64,000 nt of DNA, from positions 124,001 through 188,000 of the forward strand of contig NZ_NWTG01000005.1 in the NCBI RefSeq assembly GCF_002532045.1, given 5' to 3'. Every line of letters begins with the position of its first letter. Positions within the stretch are counted from its first letter, which is position 1. The translations under genes were made by a program, and so were the position numbers. This stretch comes from Bradyrhizobium sp. C9 (lineage in GTDB: Bacteria > Pseudomonadota > Alphaproteobacteria > Rhizobiales > Xanthobacteraceae). Below, in pieces: positions 51,664-60,100 of the stretch. The notes under the pieces are model-generated. The model saw only the letters and a list, made by a program, of their open reading frames with translations. It made no database searches and was not told the DNA's origin.

Positions 51664-53436
51664 TTGCCAACGAGCCAGGCTGGAACTGTGACATCCTTTG
51701 GACGTGTGATCTCTGTGCGTGGCTCGCAGGCCCGGGTCGGGCTGCTGGCTGGCGGCCAGATGCAGCTGTCAGAAATGCGCGCGACCGTCGGCCGGTTCGT
51801 CAGTATCCGCTGCGCGAGCTCGGTCATCGTCGCCATGATCACCGAAGTGTCGTGCGAGAACCTGGCGGCGTCCGACGAATACATGGCGACCGCTTCAGTC
51901 GACCTGCTCGGCGAAATCCTCGGCGGCGACCGCCCGAAATTCCAGCGCGGCGTCACGCACTATCCGACCATCGGCGACAGCACCGATTTGATCACGAACC
52001 AGGAGCTGCGCACGGTCTATGCGCCGAGCGGCTCAGACCAGATCAATGTCGGCACGCTGCAGCAGGATCGTTCGGTTATCGCCTATGTCGACGTCGAGGA
52101 AATGCTGTCCAAGCACTTCGCGGTGCTCGGCTCGACCGGCGTCGGCAAATCCACCGGCGTGTCGCTGCTGCTCAACGAGATCCTGAAGTCGCGGCCGAAC
52201 CTGCGCATCTTCCTGCTCGACGTGCACAACGAATACGGTCGCTGCTTCGGCGAGCGCGCGCAAGTGCTCAACCCGCGAAACCTGAAGCTGCCGTTCTGGC
52301 TGTTCAACTTCGAAGAGATCGTCGACGTGCTGTTCGGCGGCCGGCCTGGCGTGCCCGAAGAGCTCGATATCCTCGCCGAAGTGATCCCGATGGCGAAGGG
52401 CATCTACACCCAGTACCAGAACTCCGACAGGGTCGGTCTCGGGCTGAAGCGGGTCGACCCCAAGCAGGTCGGCTACACCGTCGATACGCCGGTGCCCTAT
52501 CGCCTCGTCGACCTGATCTCGCTGATCGACGAGCGCATGGGCAAGCTCGAGAACCGCTCCTCGCGCATCATCTATCACAAGCTGATCTCGCGCATCGACG
52601 CGGTGCGCAACGATCCGCGCTACGCCTTCATGTTCGACAATGCCAATGTCGGCGGCGATACCATGGCCGAGGTGATCAGCCATCTGTTTCGCCTGCCCGC
52701 CAACGGCAAGCCGATGACCATCATGCAGCTCGCGGGCTTCCCGGCCGAAGTCGTCGATTCCGTGGTGTCGGTGCTGTGCCGCATGGCGTTCGATTTCGGG
52801 CTGTGGAGCGACGGCGTCTCGCCGATGCTGTTCGTCTGCGAGGAAGCGCACCGCTACGCCTCCGCGGACCGCAACATCGGCTTCGGGCCGACCCGCAAGG
52901 CGGTGTCGCGGATCGCCAAGGAAGGCCGCAAATACGGCGTCTATCTCGGCCTGATCACCCAGCGTCCGGCCGAGCTCGACGCCACCATCATCTCCCAGTG
53001 CAACACGCTGTTCACGATGCGTCTCGCCAACGACCGCGACCAGGCGCTGCTGCGCTCCGCGGTGTCGGATGCCGCCGCCAATCTGCTGTCGTTCGTGCCT
53101 TCGCTCGGCACCCGCGAAGTGCTGGCGTTCGGCGAAGGCGTGGCGCTGCCGACCCGGCTGCGCTTCAAGGAGGTGCCGCCGCACCAGCTGCCGCGCGGCG
53201 AAGCCACCATCGCAACGGTGCCGTCGGTCACCGCCGGCCACGACATGCACTTCGTCAGCGCCGTGCTTGAGCGCTGGCGCGGCGCCACCTCGCATCGCGA
53301 TTCGCCGAGCGGCGATGCCAGCTTCAACGCGCCGCCGCCGGCGCGCACCATGGCGCCCGCCGAGGCGCCGATGCTGCAGCCGTCACTGGGCCTCGATCCG
53401 GACCGCTTCTCGCTCCTGAAGAAGCCGCTGCGCTGA
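51664..53436 (+). CDS. HerA-like bipolar DNA translocase/helicase (DUF87 ATPase)
   Basis: A 590-residue ATPase of the HerA/FtsK superfamily. The N-terminal HAS-barrel-like domain (1-140) precedes Walker A GSTGVGKST (156-164); Walker B is MLFVCEEAH (about 385), followed by sensor/arginine-finger region ITQRPAELD. The C-terminal 60 residues are Pro/Ala-rich and disordered. Start choice: TTG 51664 (MPTSQAGTV) or GTG 51688; neither has a strong ribosome site. HerA acts with NurA nuclease in archaea and with nucleases or Sir2 in bacterial defence, but no nuclease gene is adjacent here, so it is probably the standalone form common in Rhizobiales. Confidence 0.88.
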   Translation: MPTSQAGTVTSFGRVISVRGSQARVGLLAGGQMQLSEMRATVGRFVSIRCASSVIVAMITEVSCENLAASDEYMATASVDLLGEILGGDRPKFQRGVTHYPTIGDSTDLITNQELRTVYAPSGSDQINVGTLQQDRSVIAYVDVEEMLSKHFAVLGSTGVGKSTGVSLLLNEILKSRPNLRIFLLDVHNEYGRCFGERAQVLNPRNLKLPFWLFNFEEIVDVLFGGRPGVPEELDILAEVIPMAKGIYTQYQNSDRVGLGLKRVDPKQVGYTVDTPVPYRLVDLISLIDERMGKLENRSSRIIYHKLISRIDAVRNDPRYAFMFDNANVGGDTMAEVISHLFRLPANGKPMTIMQLAGFPAEVVDSVVSVLCRMAFDFGLWSDGVSPMLFVCEEAHRYASADRNIGFGPTRKAVSRIAKEGRKYGVYLGLITQRPAELDATIISQCNTLFTMRLANDRDQALLRSAVSDAAANLLSFVPSLGTREVLAFGEGVALPTRLRFKEVPPHQLPRGEATIATVPSVTAGHDMHFVSAVLERWRGATSHRDSPSGDASFNAPPPARTMAPAEAPMLQPSLGLDPDRFSLLKKPLR

Positions 53437-53534
53437 CGTCATCATGGCAGGGCGCCCATGCGCCTTGCGCCCAAGCCGTCATCCATTATGGTTTCGCGTG
53501 ACGCCGCGTCCCCGCGGCACGCCGGAACCATCTC

Positions 53535-54113
53535 ATGACGCAGCCGACCGCAAAACGCTTCCCGACGCCCGCTCTCGACAAGCTCCCCGAGGACATCCGC
53601 AGCCGCATCCTGGCGGTGCAGGAGAAGTCCGGCTTCGTGCCGAACGTTTTCCTCACGCTGGCCTATCGCCCCGACGAGTTTCGCGCCTTCTTTGCCTATC
53701 ACGACGCGCTGATGGAGAAGGACTCCGGCCTCTCAAAGGCCGAGCGCGAGATGATCGTGGTGGCGACCAGCGCCGCCAACCAGTGCCAGTATTGCGTGAT
53801 CGCCCACGGTGCGATCCTGCGCATCCGCGCCAAGAACCCCGAGATCGCCGACCAGATCGCGGTCAACTACCGCAAGGCCGACATCACGCCGCGGCAGCGC
53901 GCGATGCTCGACTTCGCGATGAAGGTCAGCCGCGCGGCAGAGGAGGTCTCGGAGACGGACTTCGCCGCGCTCGCGACCCACGGCTTCAGCGACGACGACG
54001 TCTGGGACATCGCCGCGGTCGCGGCGTTCTTCGCGCTCTCCAACCGGCTCGCGAACGTCACCGGCATGCGGCCGAACAGCGAATTCTACATGCTCGGCCG
54101 GCAACCGAAATAG
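53535..54113 (+). CDS. Peroxidase-related protein, AhpD/carboxymuconolactone decarboxylase fold
   Basis: A 192-residue all-helical protein of the AhpD-like fold. The redox motif is CQYCVIAH (C-x-x-C-x-x-x-H, about 85-92), which in AhpD-type proteins forms a disulfide that reduces a peroxide partner. N-terminal FVPNVFLTLAYRPDEFRAFFAYHDALM and the C-terminal FFALSNRLANVTGMRPNSEFY are typical of the uncharacterised peroxidase-related group. It is eight bases ahead of the MgtC-like gene, so the two are likely cotranscribed. No peroxiredoxin gene is adjacent. Confidence 0.9.
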   Translation: MTQPTAKRFPTPALDKLPEDIRSRILAVQEKSGFVPNVFLTLAYRPDEFRAFFAYHDALMEKDSGLSKAEREMIVVATSAANQCQYCVIAHGAILRIRAKNPEIADQIAVNYRKADITPRQRAMLDFAMKVSRAAEEVSETDFAALATHGFSDDDVWDIAAVAAFFALSNRLANVTGMRPNSEFYMLGRQPK

Positions 54114-54121
54114 AGGGCGCC

Positions 54122-54634
54122 TTGGCGGACTGGAGCGAGATCATCCTGCGCCTCGGTGCGGCCACGCTTGCCGGCGGCGCGATCGGGCTCGACCGCGACC
54201 TGCGCGGCAAGCCGATCGGCCTGAAGACGCTCGGCCTCGTCAGCCTCTCGACGGCGACCGTCGTGCTGCTGGCCTTGCATGGGGTCGACCCCGGGAAATT
54301 CACCGATGCGGTCAGCCGCGTGATCCAGGGCGTGTTGACCGGGATCGGCTTTCTCGGCGCTGGCGTGATCGTCCGGCGGGGCGACCGTTTTCACGTCCAC
54401 GGTCTGACGAGCGCCGCATGCGCGTTCTTCGCCGCATGCGTCGGGATCGTCTGCGGCGCCGGACATTGGCCGATCGTGCTCACCGCGCTCTTGCTGGCAT
54501 TCCTGCTGCTGACCTTCGGCAAGCGGACCGAGCGGTGGCTGCACCACGTGCTCGGCGGCAAGGTAGATCCAGCCGAACCGGAGGCCGTACCGGGTCAGTC
54601 GTCGGATGCCGGTCCGCACCAGCCGGGCAGATAG
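54122..54634 (+). CDS. MgtC/SapB family inner-membrane protein
   Basis: A 170-residue membrane protein with four or five helices. The MgtC signature is LRLGAATLAGGAIGLDRDLRGKPIGLKTL, including the conserved Asp in LDRD, and VLTGIGFLGAGVIVRRGD later. It lacks the C-terminal ACT-like domain of enteric MgtC, as in the SapB/YhiD short form. TTG 54122 (LADWSEII) with AGAGGG upstream is the best start. Roles in Mg2+ limitation and ATP synthase regulation are known for MgtC, not for this short form. Its 3' end overlaps the convergent ParB-like gene by 40 bases. Confidence 0.9.
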   Translation: MADWSEIILRLGAATLAGGAIGLDRDLRGKPIGLKTLGLVSLSTATVVLLALHGVDPGKFTDAVSRVIQGVLTGIGFLGAGVIVRRGDRFHVHGLTSAACAFFAACVGIVCGAGHWPIVLTALLLAFLLLTFGKRTERWLHHVLGGKVDPAEPEAVPGQSSDAGPHQPGR

Positions 54635-55221
54635 ACCGCTCCCCCGCTGCGACCCAGCGCCAGCCCCTTCTCTAGCGCCTTGGCGAAATTGTTCTCCACC
54701 GTCTTGCGCGGGATGTGGCGGCGCAGGAAATCGGCCCACAGGAATTCGCTGAACGGCGTCGTGTCCTTGGCGAAGCCGCCGGCCCGGCGCATCTCGCCGG
54801 CCAGACTGCGGAATGGATCGTCCTTGAGATCCTTGATCGACTTCGGAATGTCCTTGAAGTGGCAGCGCTCGCCCTTGGAGTTGTAGGGATAGACCCAGCG
54901 CTTGTTGTCCATCACGCCCCAGAACACGTCACGCTCGACCATCGTGAGATCGCCGATCACCGTGACCAGGATGTCCTTGACGCCCTCCTCGTGCAGCGCC
55001 CGCGCCATATGATGGTGATCGACCACGTAGTAGCGATCATCGGGACCATGGACGACCGGTATCATGTGCTTGCCAAGCAACTCGGCGCGCTTCTTGTCCG
55101 ACTTGTGCTCGCGCCAGCGCTTCCGCTTCTCCTTCACCTCATGCATGCCGACCGTCATCTGGGTCGGCCGCAACGACAGGATCGGGACCGGTTTGACGTA
55201 AGGCTCGCGCGTATGGGCCAT
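54595..55221 (-). CDS. ParB-like nuclease domain protein (ParBc_2 type)
   Basis: A 208-residue soluble protein. Residues 10-120 have a ParB/Srx-like fold: VPILSLRPTQMTVG, IPVVHGPDDRYYVVDHHHMARAL, with the conserved D-H-H-H motif at about 67-70. The rest is helical (KDDPFRSLAGEMRRAGG, WADFLRRHIPRK). This type is annotated as putative ParB-like nuclease or chromosome partitioning protein but is not the chromosomal ParB, which has a DNA-binding helix-turn-helix missing here. Function unknown. Monocistronic; its 3' end runs 40 bases into the convergent MgtC-like gene. Confidence 0.85.
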   Translation of the reverse strand: MAHTREPYVKPVPILSLRPTQMTVGMHEVKEKRKRWREHKSDKKRAELLGKHMIPVVHGPDDRYYVVDHHHMARALHEEGVKDILVTVIGDLTMVERDVFWGVMDNKRWVYPYNSKGERCHFKDIPKSIKDLKDDPFRSLAGEMRRAGGFAKDTTPFSEFLWADFLRRHIPRKTVENNFAKALEKGLALGRSGGAVYLPGWCGPASDD

Positions 55222-55308
55222 GATTTGTACTCCCGTTTGACCGGCACTCCGGAATGGGTTCCATTATGACATGGTGACGCAGGCAGGCGGAAGAGCCGGT
55301 TCGGCCGA

Positions 55309-56190
55309 ATGGCATTGAGAGCAAGCGACCGCGTGAAGGCGCGCACGATCCGTCTCGGCAACCGCGAGGTCGTGACCGAGGGGTTGGAGCTCAGTTTCTG
55401 GGCAGACATCAGCCATCGCTGCATGACGGCATCCTGGCCCGCGTTTATTGGCGGTGCAGCATTGGTGTTCATCAGCTTCAACGCCGTCTTCGCCTTGTTG
55501 TATTGGCTCGGCGATCATCCAATCGCCAACGTGCCTGACGGCCAATACGTCGACTACCTCTATTTCAGCATCGAGACACTTTCGACCGCGGGCTATGGCG
55601 ACATGCACCCGCAGACGCACTACGGGCACTTCATCGCCACCATCGAGCTCTTCACCGGCATCTTCTCGATGTCGCTGATGACCGGGCTGATCTTCGCCCG
55701 ATTTTCGCGGCCGAGCGCGCGGCTGCTGTTCGCCGACAATCCCGTGATCTCGGACCATGAGGGCCAGCTCACGTTGATGATCCGCCTGGCCAACGAGCGG
55801 CACAACATCATCGCCAACGCCACCGCGCGGCTGTGGCTGTTCAAGAACGGCGTCAGCAAGGAAGGCATGCCTTACCGCCGGTTCTACGAACTGCCGCTCC
55901 TGCGCAGCGAGAGCCCGGCGCTGGCGCTGAGCTGGACCCTGTTTCATGTGATCGACCAGGACAGCCCGCTCTACGGCCTCGACGCCGCGGAGCTTAACGC
56001 CGTCAATGCCGGGATCGGCCTCTTCGTGTCGGGCCTTGACGACGTTGCAGCGCAAACTGTGCATGCGCGAAAATCGTACGAACATTCCGACATCCGCTTC
56101 GGCCATCGCTATGCCGAGATCCTGAAGGCGACCGACGACGGCCGACTGCGGATCGACTACAGTCGGTTCCACGAGACCATCGAAGGATAA
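55309..56190 (+). CDS. Inward-rectifier-type potassium channel (KirBac family)
   Basis: A 293-residue K+ channel. Outer helix about 46-66, pore helix and filter TAGYGDMHP (93-101), inner helix about 107-130 (HFIATIELFTGIFSMSLMTGLIFARFSRP), then the immunoglobulin-like cytoplasmic Kir domain (135-290: LFADNPVISDHEGQLTLMIRLANERHNII). KirBac filters usually read TVGYGD; here Val is Ala. Length matches KirBac3.1. An in-frame earlier start is not needed. Its gene stands alone, 48 bases before the next small gene. Confidence 0.93.
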   Translation: MALRASDRVKARTIRLGNREVVTEGLELSFWADISHRCMTASWPAFIGGAALVFISFNAVFALLYWLGDHPIANVPDGQYVDYLYFSIETLSTAGYGDMHPQTHYGHFIATIELFTGIFSMSLMTGLIFARFSRPSARLLFADNPVISDHEGQLTLMIRLANERHNIIANATARLWLFKNGVSKEGMPYRRFYELPLLRSESPALALSWTLFHVIDQDSPLYGLDAAELNAVNAGIGLFVSGLDDVAAQTVHARKSYEHSDIRFGHRYAEILKATDDGRLRIDYSRFHETIEG

Positions 56191-56238
56191 ATACCACCTC
56201 TGCGCGCATCAAGATTTTAGGTGTGAAGCGCAGCGAAC

Positions 56239-56634
56239 ATGCTAAACATGAGCGGCGACGCGACCGGACTGACAACAGTGAAGACGCAGCGGCCAATTTC
56301 CTCGGATGACGAGCACGTGGTGCTCAAATTCCGGCCGCGCACCTCGGCGCAGCCGCCCGGCAAGCGCGAGGAGCCGGTCCGATCGACCCGCCCGGCCTCC
56401 GTCGCTCCCGTTTCCGTCGCGAACGACCTCTCCCGCTACGAGAAGCCGCGCGAGGAGCCGGACGATTTCCGCCAGCGCATGCTTGCCAACATCGCTGCCT
56501 TCGCCTTCACCGTAGCGCTCACCGCGATCGGTATCTGGCTCGCCATGAGCATCGCCGATTTGCGCAAGACCCAGGATTGCGTGCTGATGGGACGCCGGGA
56601 TTGCGCGAAGATTACGGTGATGCCGCGCAGCTAG
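56239..56634 (+). CDS. Hypothetical single-pass membrane protein
   Basis: A 131-residue protein. Residues 1-78 are charged, Pro/Arg-rich and likely disordered (HVVLKFRPRTSAQPPGKREEP, SRYEKPREEPDDFRQRML); one transmembrane helix spans about 83-105 (NIAAFAFTVALTAIGIWLAMSI); the C-terminal tail contains two cysteines (TQDCVLMGRRDCAKITV) in the periplasm. I do not recognise a family. ATG 56239 or 56248 could start it; upstream purines are weak. It sits between the KirBac channel and acpXL, 178 bases before the latter, so it is probably not in the lipid A operon. Confidence 0.7.
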   Translation: MLNMSGDATGLTTVKTQRPISSDDEHVVLKFRPRTSAQPPGKREEPVRSTRPASVAPVSVANDLSRYEKPREEPDDFRQRMLANIAAFAFTVALTAIGIWLAMSIADLRKTQDCVLMGRRDCAKITVMPRS

Positions 56635-56815
56635 GCGGGCCGGAACCGTACCCAAAAACCGTCCTCGCCAGGCCGGCCAAGCTCCATTGAACTAACGGCC
56701 CTGCTCCGATATACGGGCACACGACTCCGGCAGCAGCAATCAGGCAATCCGGGGCACCGCGCCCGCCTCCTCCGAGCCGACCCGGAATTACCGTCAATAT
56801 ATCAAAGGCTTAATG

Positions 56816-57115
56816 ATGTCCTCCACATTCGAGCAGATCGCCAACATTATCGCGGAGACCTGCGACATCCCGCGCGATACGATCAAGCCGGAGAGCCACG
56901 CGATCGACGATCTGGGGATCGACAGCCTCGACTTCCTCGACATCGCCTTCGCCATCGACAAGGCCTTCGGGATCAAGATGCCGCTTGAGAAGTGGACCCA
57001 GGAGGTCAACGACGGCAAGGCCACGACGGAGCAGTACTTCGTGTTGCAGAATCTCGCCGACCGCATCGACGAGTTGGTTGCGGCCAAGAACGCGGGCACG
57101 GGCTCGGCCTCGTAA
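56816..57115 (+). CDS. acpXL: AcpXL, acyl carrier protein for very-long-chain lipid A acylation
   Basis: A 99-residue specialised acyl carrier protein. The phosphopantetheine serine is S37 in [12 protein letters not shown]. Its sequence departs from normal AcpP in the way AcpXL does: a [29 protein letters not shown] region extends helix IV. I use ATG 56816; ATG 56813 directly before is also possible. AcpXL carries the growing 27-hydroxyoctacosanoate-type chain that LpxXL transfers to lipid A. It heads the cluster acpXL, fabZ, fabF2XL, fabF1XL, lpxXL. Confidence 0.94.
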   Translation: MSSTFEQIANIIAETCDIPRDTIKPESHAIDDLGIDSLDFLDIAFAIDKAFGIKMPLEKWTQEVNDGKATTEQYFVLQNLADRIDELVAAKNAGTGSAS

Positions 57116-57124
57116 TCGCCCGTC

Positions 57125-57601
57125 ATGCAGCTTGAAACTTTTCAGCTGATCGATCGGATCGTCGACCTCAACCTCGACGCAAAGACCATTGTCGTCGAGG
57201 CGGATGTCCCGCCGGACAGCCATTCGGTGTTCGCGGGGCACTTCCCGGGCTACCCGATCATGCCCGGCGTGCTGCTCACCGAAGCAATGGCCCAGAGCTC
57301 GGGCTGGCTGATCCTCGGTCTGACCAAGTTCGAGCGCATGCCTTTCCTCGCCATGGTCAAGGAAGCCAAGATGCGTGGCTTCGTCAGCCCCGCCTCGACG
57401 CTGACGATCGAAGCCAGGATCGAACACGAAGGTTCAGGCTTCACCGTGACCTCGGCGAAGGTCCGCGTCGGCAAGGAGCTCAAGTGCAACGCCGAGCTGA
57501 CCTTCCGCCATATCCCCTTCCCCAGCCCGGACTTGCGTGTGCATATGGATGCGCTCGCCAACAAGATCGGGTTTCCGCTGCAGGCAATGAGTAATGGCTG
57601 A
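57125..57601 (+). CDS. fabZXL: 3-hydroxyacyl-ACP dehydratase of the VLCFA cluster (FabZ-like)
   Basis: A 158-residue hot-dog-fold dehydratase. The catalytic pair is His in GHFPGYPIMPGVLLTEAMAQS (about 40) and Glu in TEAMAQ. It lies nine bases after acpXL and overlaps the next ketosynthase gene by eight bases. In this cluster it would dehydrate AcpXL-bound 3-hydroxyacyl intermediates during each elongation round; a housekeeping FabZ would be encoded elsewhere next to lpxD/lpxA. Confidence 0.92.
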   Translation: MQLETFQLIDRIVDLNLDAKTIVVEADVPPDSHSVFAGHFPGYPIMPGVLLTEAMAQSSGWLILGLTKFERMPFLAMVKEAKMRGFVSPASTLTIEARIEHEGSGFTVTSAKVRVGKELKCNAELTFRHIPFPSPDLRVHMDALANKIGFPLQAMSNG

Positions 57602-58778
57602 GAAGGAAGTCTGGATCACCGGCGTCGGCCTGCTCTCCTCGCTCGGCGAGGGGCTGGATGCGCATTGGGAGGCGCTCGGCGAAAGGCGCGTCAATGCCGA
57701 TGAGAAGCGTCTCGCGCCCTACGTGATCCATCCGATCGCCCCCGTCAGCTTCGACGCGCAGATCCCCAAGAAGGGCGATCAGCGTCAGATGGAGACGTGG
57801 CAGCGGATCGGCACCTACGCGGCCGGGCTCGCGCTTGATTCCGCCGGCGTCAAAGGCAATCAGGAAATCCTGTCGCGGATGGACATGATCATCGCAGCCG
57901 GTGGCGGCGAGCGTGATCTCAATGTCGACCTCGCGATCATGAACGCCGATGCGCAGGGCAAGCTGCCGCCTGCCGTCCTCAACGAAAAGCTGATGAACGA
58001 GCTGCGCCCGACGCTGTTCCTGGCGCAGCTCTCCAACCTGCTCGCCGGCAACATCGCGATCGTTCACGGCGTGTGCGGGACGTCGCGCACCTTCATGGGC
58101 GAGGAAGCCTCGAGCATCGATGCCGCGCGGATCGCCGTCGCACGCATCGGGGCCGGACAGAGCGACATCGCGCTGGTCGGCGCGGCCCATAACGGCGATC
58201 GCGGCGACCTCTTGATGCTCTATTCGTTCGGCGACTTCGCCCTCAAGGATCAATACGCGTCGGTCTGGGCCCGCCGGAACAACCCGGGCTTCGCCATCGG
58301 CTCTGCCGGCGCCTTCCTGGTGATGGAATCGCGCGAGCACGCCGAGGCGCGCGGCGCCAAGCCGTACGCCAAGCTGACCAAGGTCGTCGCCGATCTTGCC
58401 AAGCGCAAGCAGCCCGGCGCAGTGACCAAGTCGCTGCAGACGCTGTGGCCGCAACTCGGGGTCAGCAACGAGAACGCCATGCTGATCACGGGCGCGACCG
58501 GCGCCGAGCCCGCGACCGCTGAGGAGCGCGAATTCCTCGGGCAGCATCCCGGCCTTGCCGTGCGCGCCACCGGAACGACCTTCGGACACACCATGGAGGC
58601 GCAGTTCCCGCTCGGCCTCGCGCTGGCTGCGCTGTCGATTTCCCGCGGCGCGCTCTATCCAGCCAACGACCCGACCGGGCTGGAGGTTGAAAAGACCGGG
58701 GCGCCAACCCAGATTGTCGTATTGGGGGTCGGCCACTGGCAGGGCGAAGGAATGGCACTGGTCGAGGCCGTCAAGTAA
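57594..58778 (+). CDS. fabF2XL: Ketosynthase-like protein FabF2XL (catalytic histidine missing)
   Basis: A 394-residue thiolase-fold protein of the 3-oxoacyl-ACP synthase family. The active-site cysteine position is C161 (HGVCGTSRTFMGE) and the second histidine is H332 (TTFGHTMEAQ). The first catalytic histidine, expected in an NAHGT-like motif around residue 301, is replaced: the region reads MLITGATGAEPAT. A decarboxylative condensing enzyme needs both histidines, so this subunit may be inactive alone and act as a partner to FabF1XL, as chain-length factors do in type II polyketide synthases. This is inference. Second of the two adjacent ketosynthase genes in function order; it overlaps fabZ. 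Confidence 0.9.
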   Translation: MAEKEVWITGVGLLSSLGEGLDAHWEALGERRVNADEKRLAPYVIHPIAPVSFDAQIPKKGDQRQMETWQRIGTYAAGLALDSAGVKGNQEILSRMDMIIAAGGGERDLNVDLAIMNADAQGKLPPAVLNEKLMNELRPTLFLAQLSNLLAGNIAIVHGVCGTSRTFMGEEASSIDAARIAVARIGAGQSDIALVGAAHNGDRGDLLMLYSFGDFALKDQYASVWARRNNPGFAIGSAGAFLVMESREHAEARGAKPYAKLTKVVADLAKRKQPGAVTKSLQTLWPQLGVSNENAMLITGATGAEPATAEEREFLGQHPGLAVRATGTTFGHTMEAQFPLGLALAALSISRGALYPANDPTGLEVEKTGAPTQIVVLGVGHWQGEGMALVEAVK

Positions 58779-58805
58779 TTCGGCGCTAGCACCGACGGGG
58801 ACACC

Positions 58806-60083
58806 ATGACAGCACCACGCGATAAATTCGGCCGACCGATCGTCGTCGTGACCGGCATGGGAATCGTGACGTCGCTCGGCGGCGGCAAGACCGACAATTG
58901 GAAGCGCCTCAGCGCGGGCGAGTCCGGTATCAAGACCGTGACGCGCTTCCCGCTCGACAGCCTGAAGACGACGATGGCCGGCGCCGTCGATTTCGTCACC
59001 GTCGATCCGTTCTCCTCGACCAGCCTGTCGCAGCGTCTGGCGGAGATTGCGACCGAAGAGGCGCTGGAGCAGTCCGGCATCGGCAGCAAGGGCGACTTCC
59101 CCGGCCCGCTGTTTCTCGCGGTCGCACCGATCGAGACCGAGTGGCCGCAGCGGCTCGAAGTGGCCCGCGAGGTTCCGACCAAGGACTTTGGCATCATCGA
59201 CTATCTGGCGACCTGCAGCGGCGGCAAGTTCGCGCACTTCCACCGGCGCTTCACCTTCGGTTCGGTCGCGCTCAACCTCGCCGAGACCTTCGGCACCAAG
59301 GGGTCGCCGATCTCGCTCTCGACCGCCTGTGCGTCCGGTGCGACTGCGATCCAGCTCGGCGTCGAGGCGATCCGCCGCGGCGAAACCGATGCAACGCTGT
59401 GCGTCGCGACCGACGGCTCGGTCAATCCCGAAGCCATGGTGCGCTTCTCGCTGCTCTCCGCACTCTCGACCCAGAACGATCCGCCGCAGGGCGCCTCGAA
59501 GCCGTTCTCGAAGAACCGCGACGGTTTCGTGATGGCCGAAGGCGCCGGCGCGCTGGTGCTGGAAAGCTACGACGCGGCGATGGCGCGCGGCGCGCGCATC
59601 CTGGGCGTCGTCGCCGGCTGCGGCGAGCTGACCGACTCCTTCCATCGCACCCGCTCTGCCCCGGACGGCAAGCCGGCGATCGGCTGCGTGCGCAAGACGC
59701 TGGCCGACGCCGGCATGGAGCCCGAGCAGATCGATCACATCAACGCGCACGGCACCTCGACGCCGGAAAACGACAAGATGGAGTATCTTGCGACCTCAGC
59801 CGTGTTCGGCGAGCACACCAAGAACATTCCGGTGTCGTCGAACAAGTCGATGGTAGGCCACACCATCTCGGCAGCCGGCGCGGTCGAGGCGATCTTCTCG
59901 CTGCTCACGCTCGAGCATCAGCGGATTCCGCCGACGATCAACTACGAGGTGCCCGATCCCGCGATCCCGTTCGACGTGGTCGGCAACAAGGCGCGCGACG
60001 CCAAGGTGACCGCCGTGATGTCGAACTCGTTCGGGTTCGGCGGGCAGAACGCTTCGCTGATCCTGACGCGCGAGCCGGCCTAG
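58806..60083 (+). CDS. fabF1XL: 3-oxoacyl-ACP synthase FabF1XL
   Basis: A 425-residue condensing enzyme with complete catalytic triad: C175 (STACASGATAIQ), H315 (NAHGTSTPENDK) and H352 (SMVGHTISAAGAVEA). The N-terminal PIVVVTGMGIVTSLGGGKTDNWKRL is typical. It elongates acyl chains on AcpXL, probably together with the histidine-deficient FabF2XL encoded just upstream (27-base gap). It is followed 17 bases later by the acyltransferase gene. Confidence 0.94.
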   Translation: MTAPRDKFGRPIVVVTGMGIVTSLGGGKTDNWKRLSAGESGIKTVTRFPLDSLKTTMAGAVDFVTVDPFSSTSLSQRLAEIATEEALEQSGIGSKGDFPGPLFLAVAPIETEWPQRLEVAREVPTKDFGIIDYLATCSGGKFAHFHRRFTFGSVALNLAETFGTKGSPISLSTACASGATAIQLGVEAIRRGETDATLCVATDGSVNPEAMVRFSLLSALSTQNDPPQGASKPFSKNRDGFVMAEGAGALVLESYDAAMARGARILGVVAGCGELTDSFHRTRSAPDGKPAIGCVRKTLADAGMEPEQIDHINAHGTSTPENDKMEYLATSAVFGEHTKNIPVSSNKSMVGHTISAAGAVEAIFSLLTLEHQRIPPTINYEVPDPAIPFDVVGNKARDAKVTAVMSNSFGFGGQNASLILTREPA

Positions 60084-60100
60084 CGCCCTCGCCGCATCAG

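Noticed and set aside
51664..53436. HerA-like ATPase as part of a defence island
   Set aside because: No nuclease, Sir2, restriction, toxin or phage-related gene is adjacent; neighbours look like housekeeping genes.
53444..54121. Fusion of an upstream segment with the MgtC-like protein
   Set aside because: The upstream part of that frame overlaps the AhpD-like gene out of frame and has no domain; TTG 54122 with AGAGGG gives a normal MgtC/SapB-length protein.
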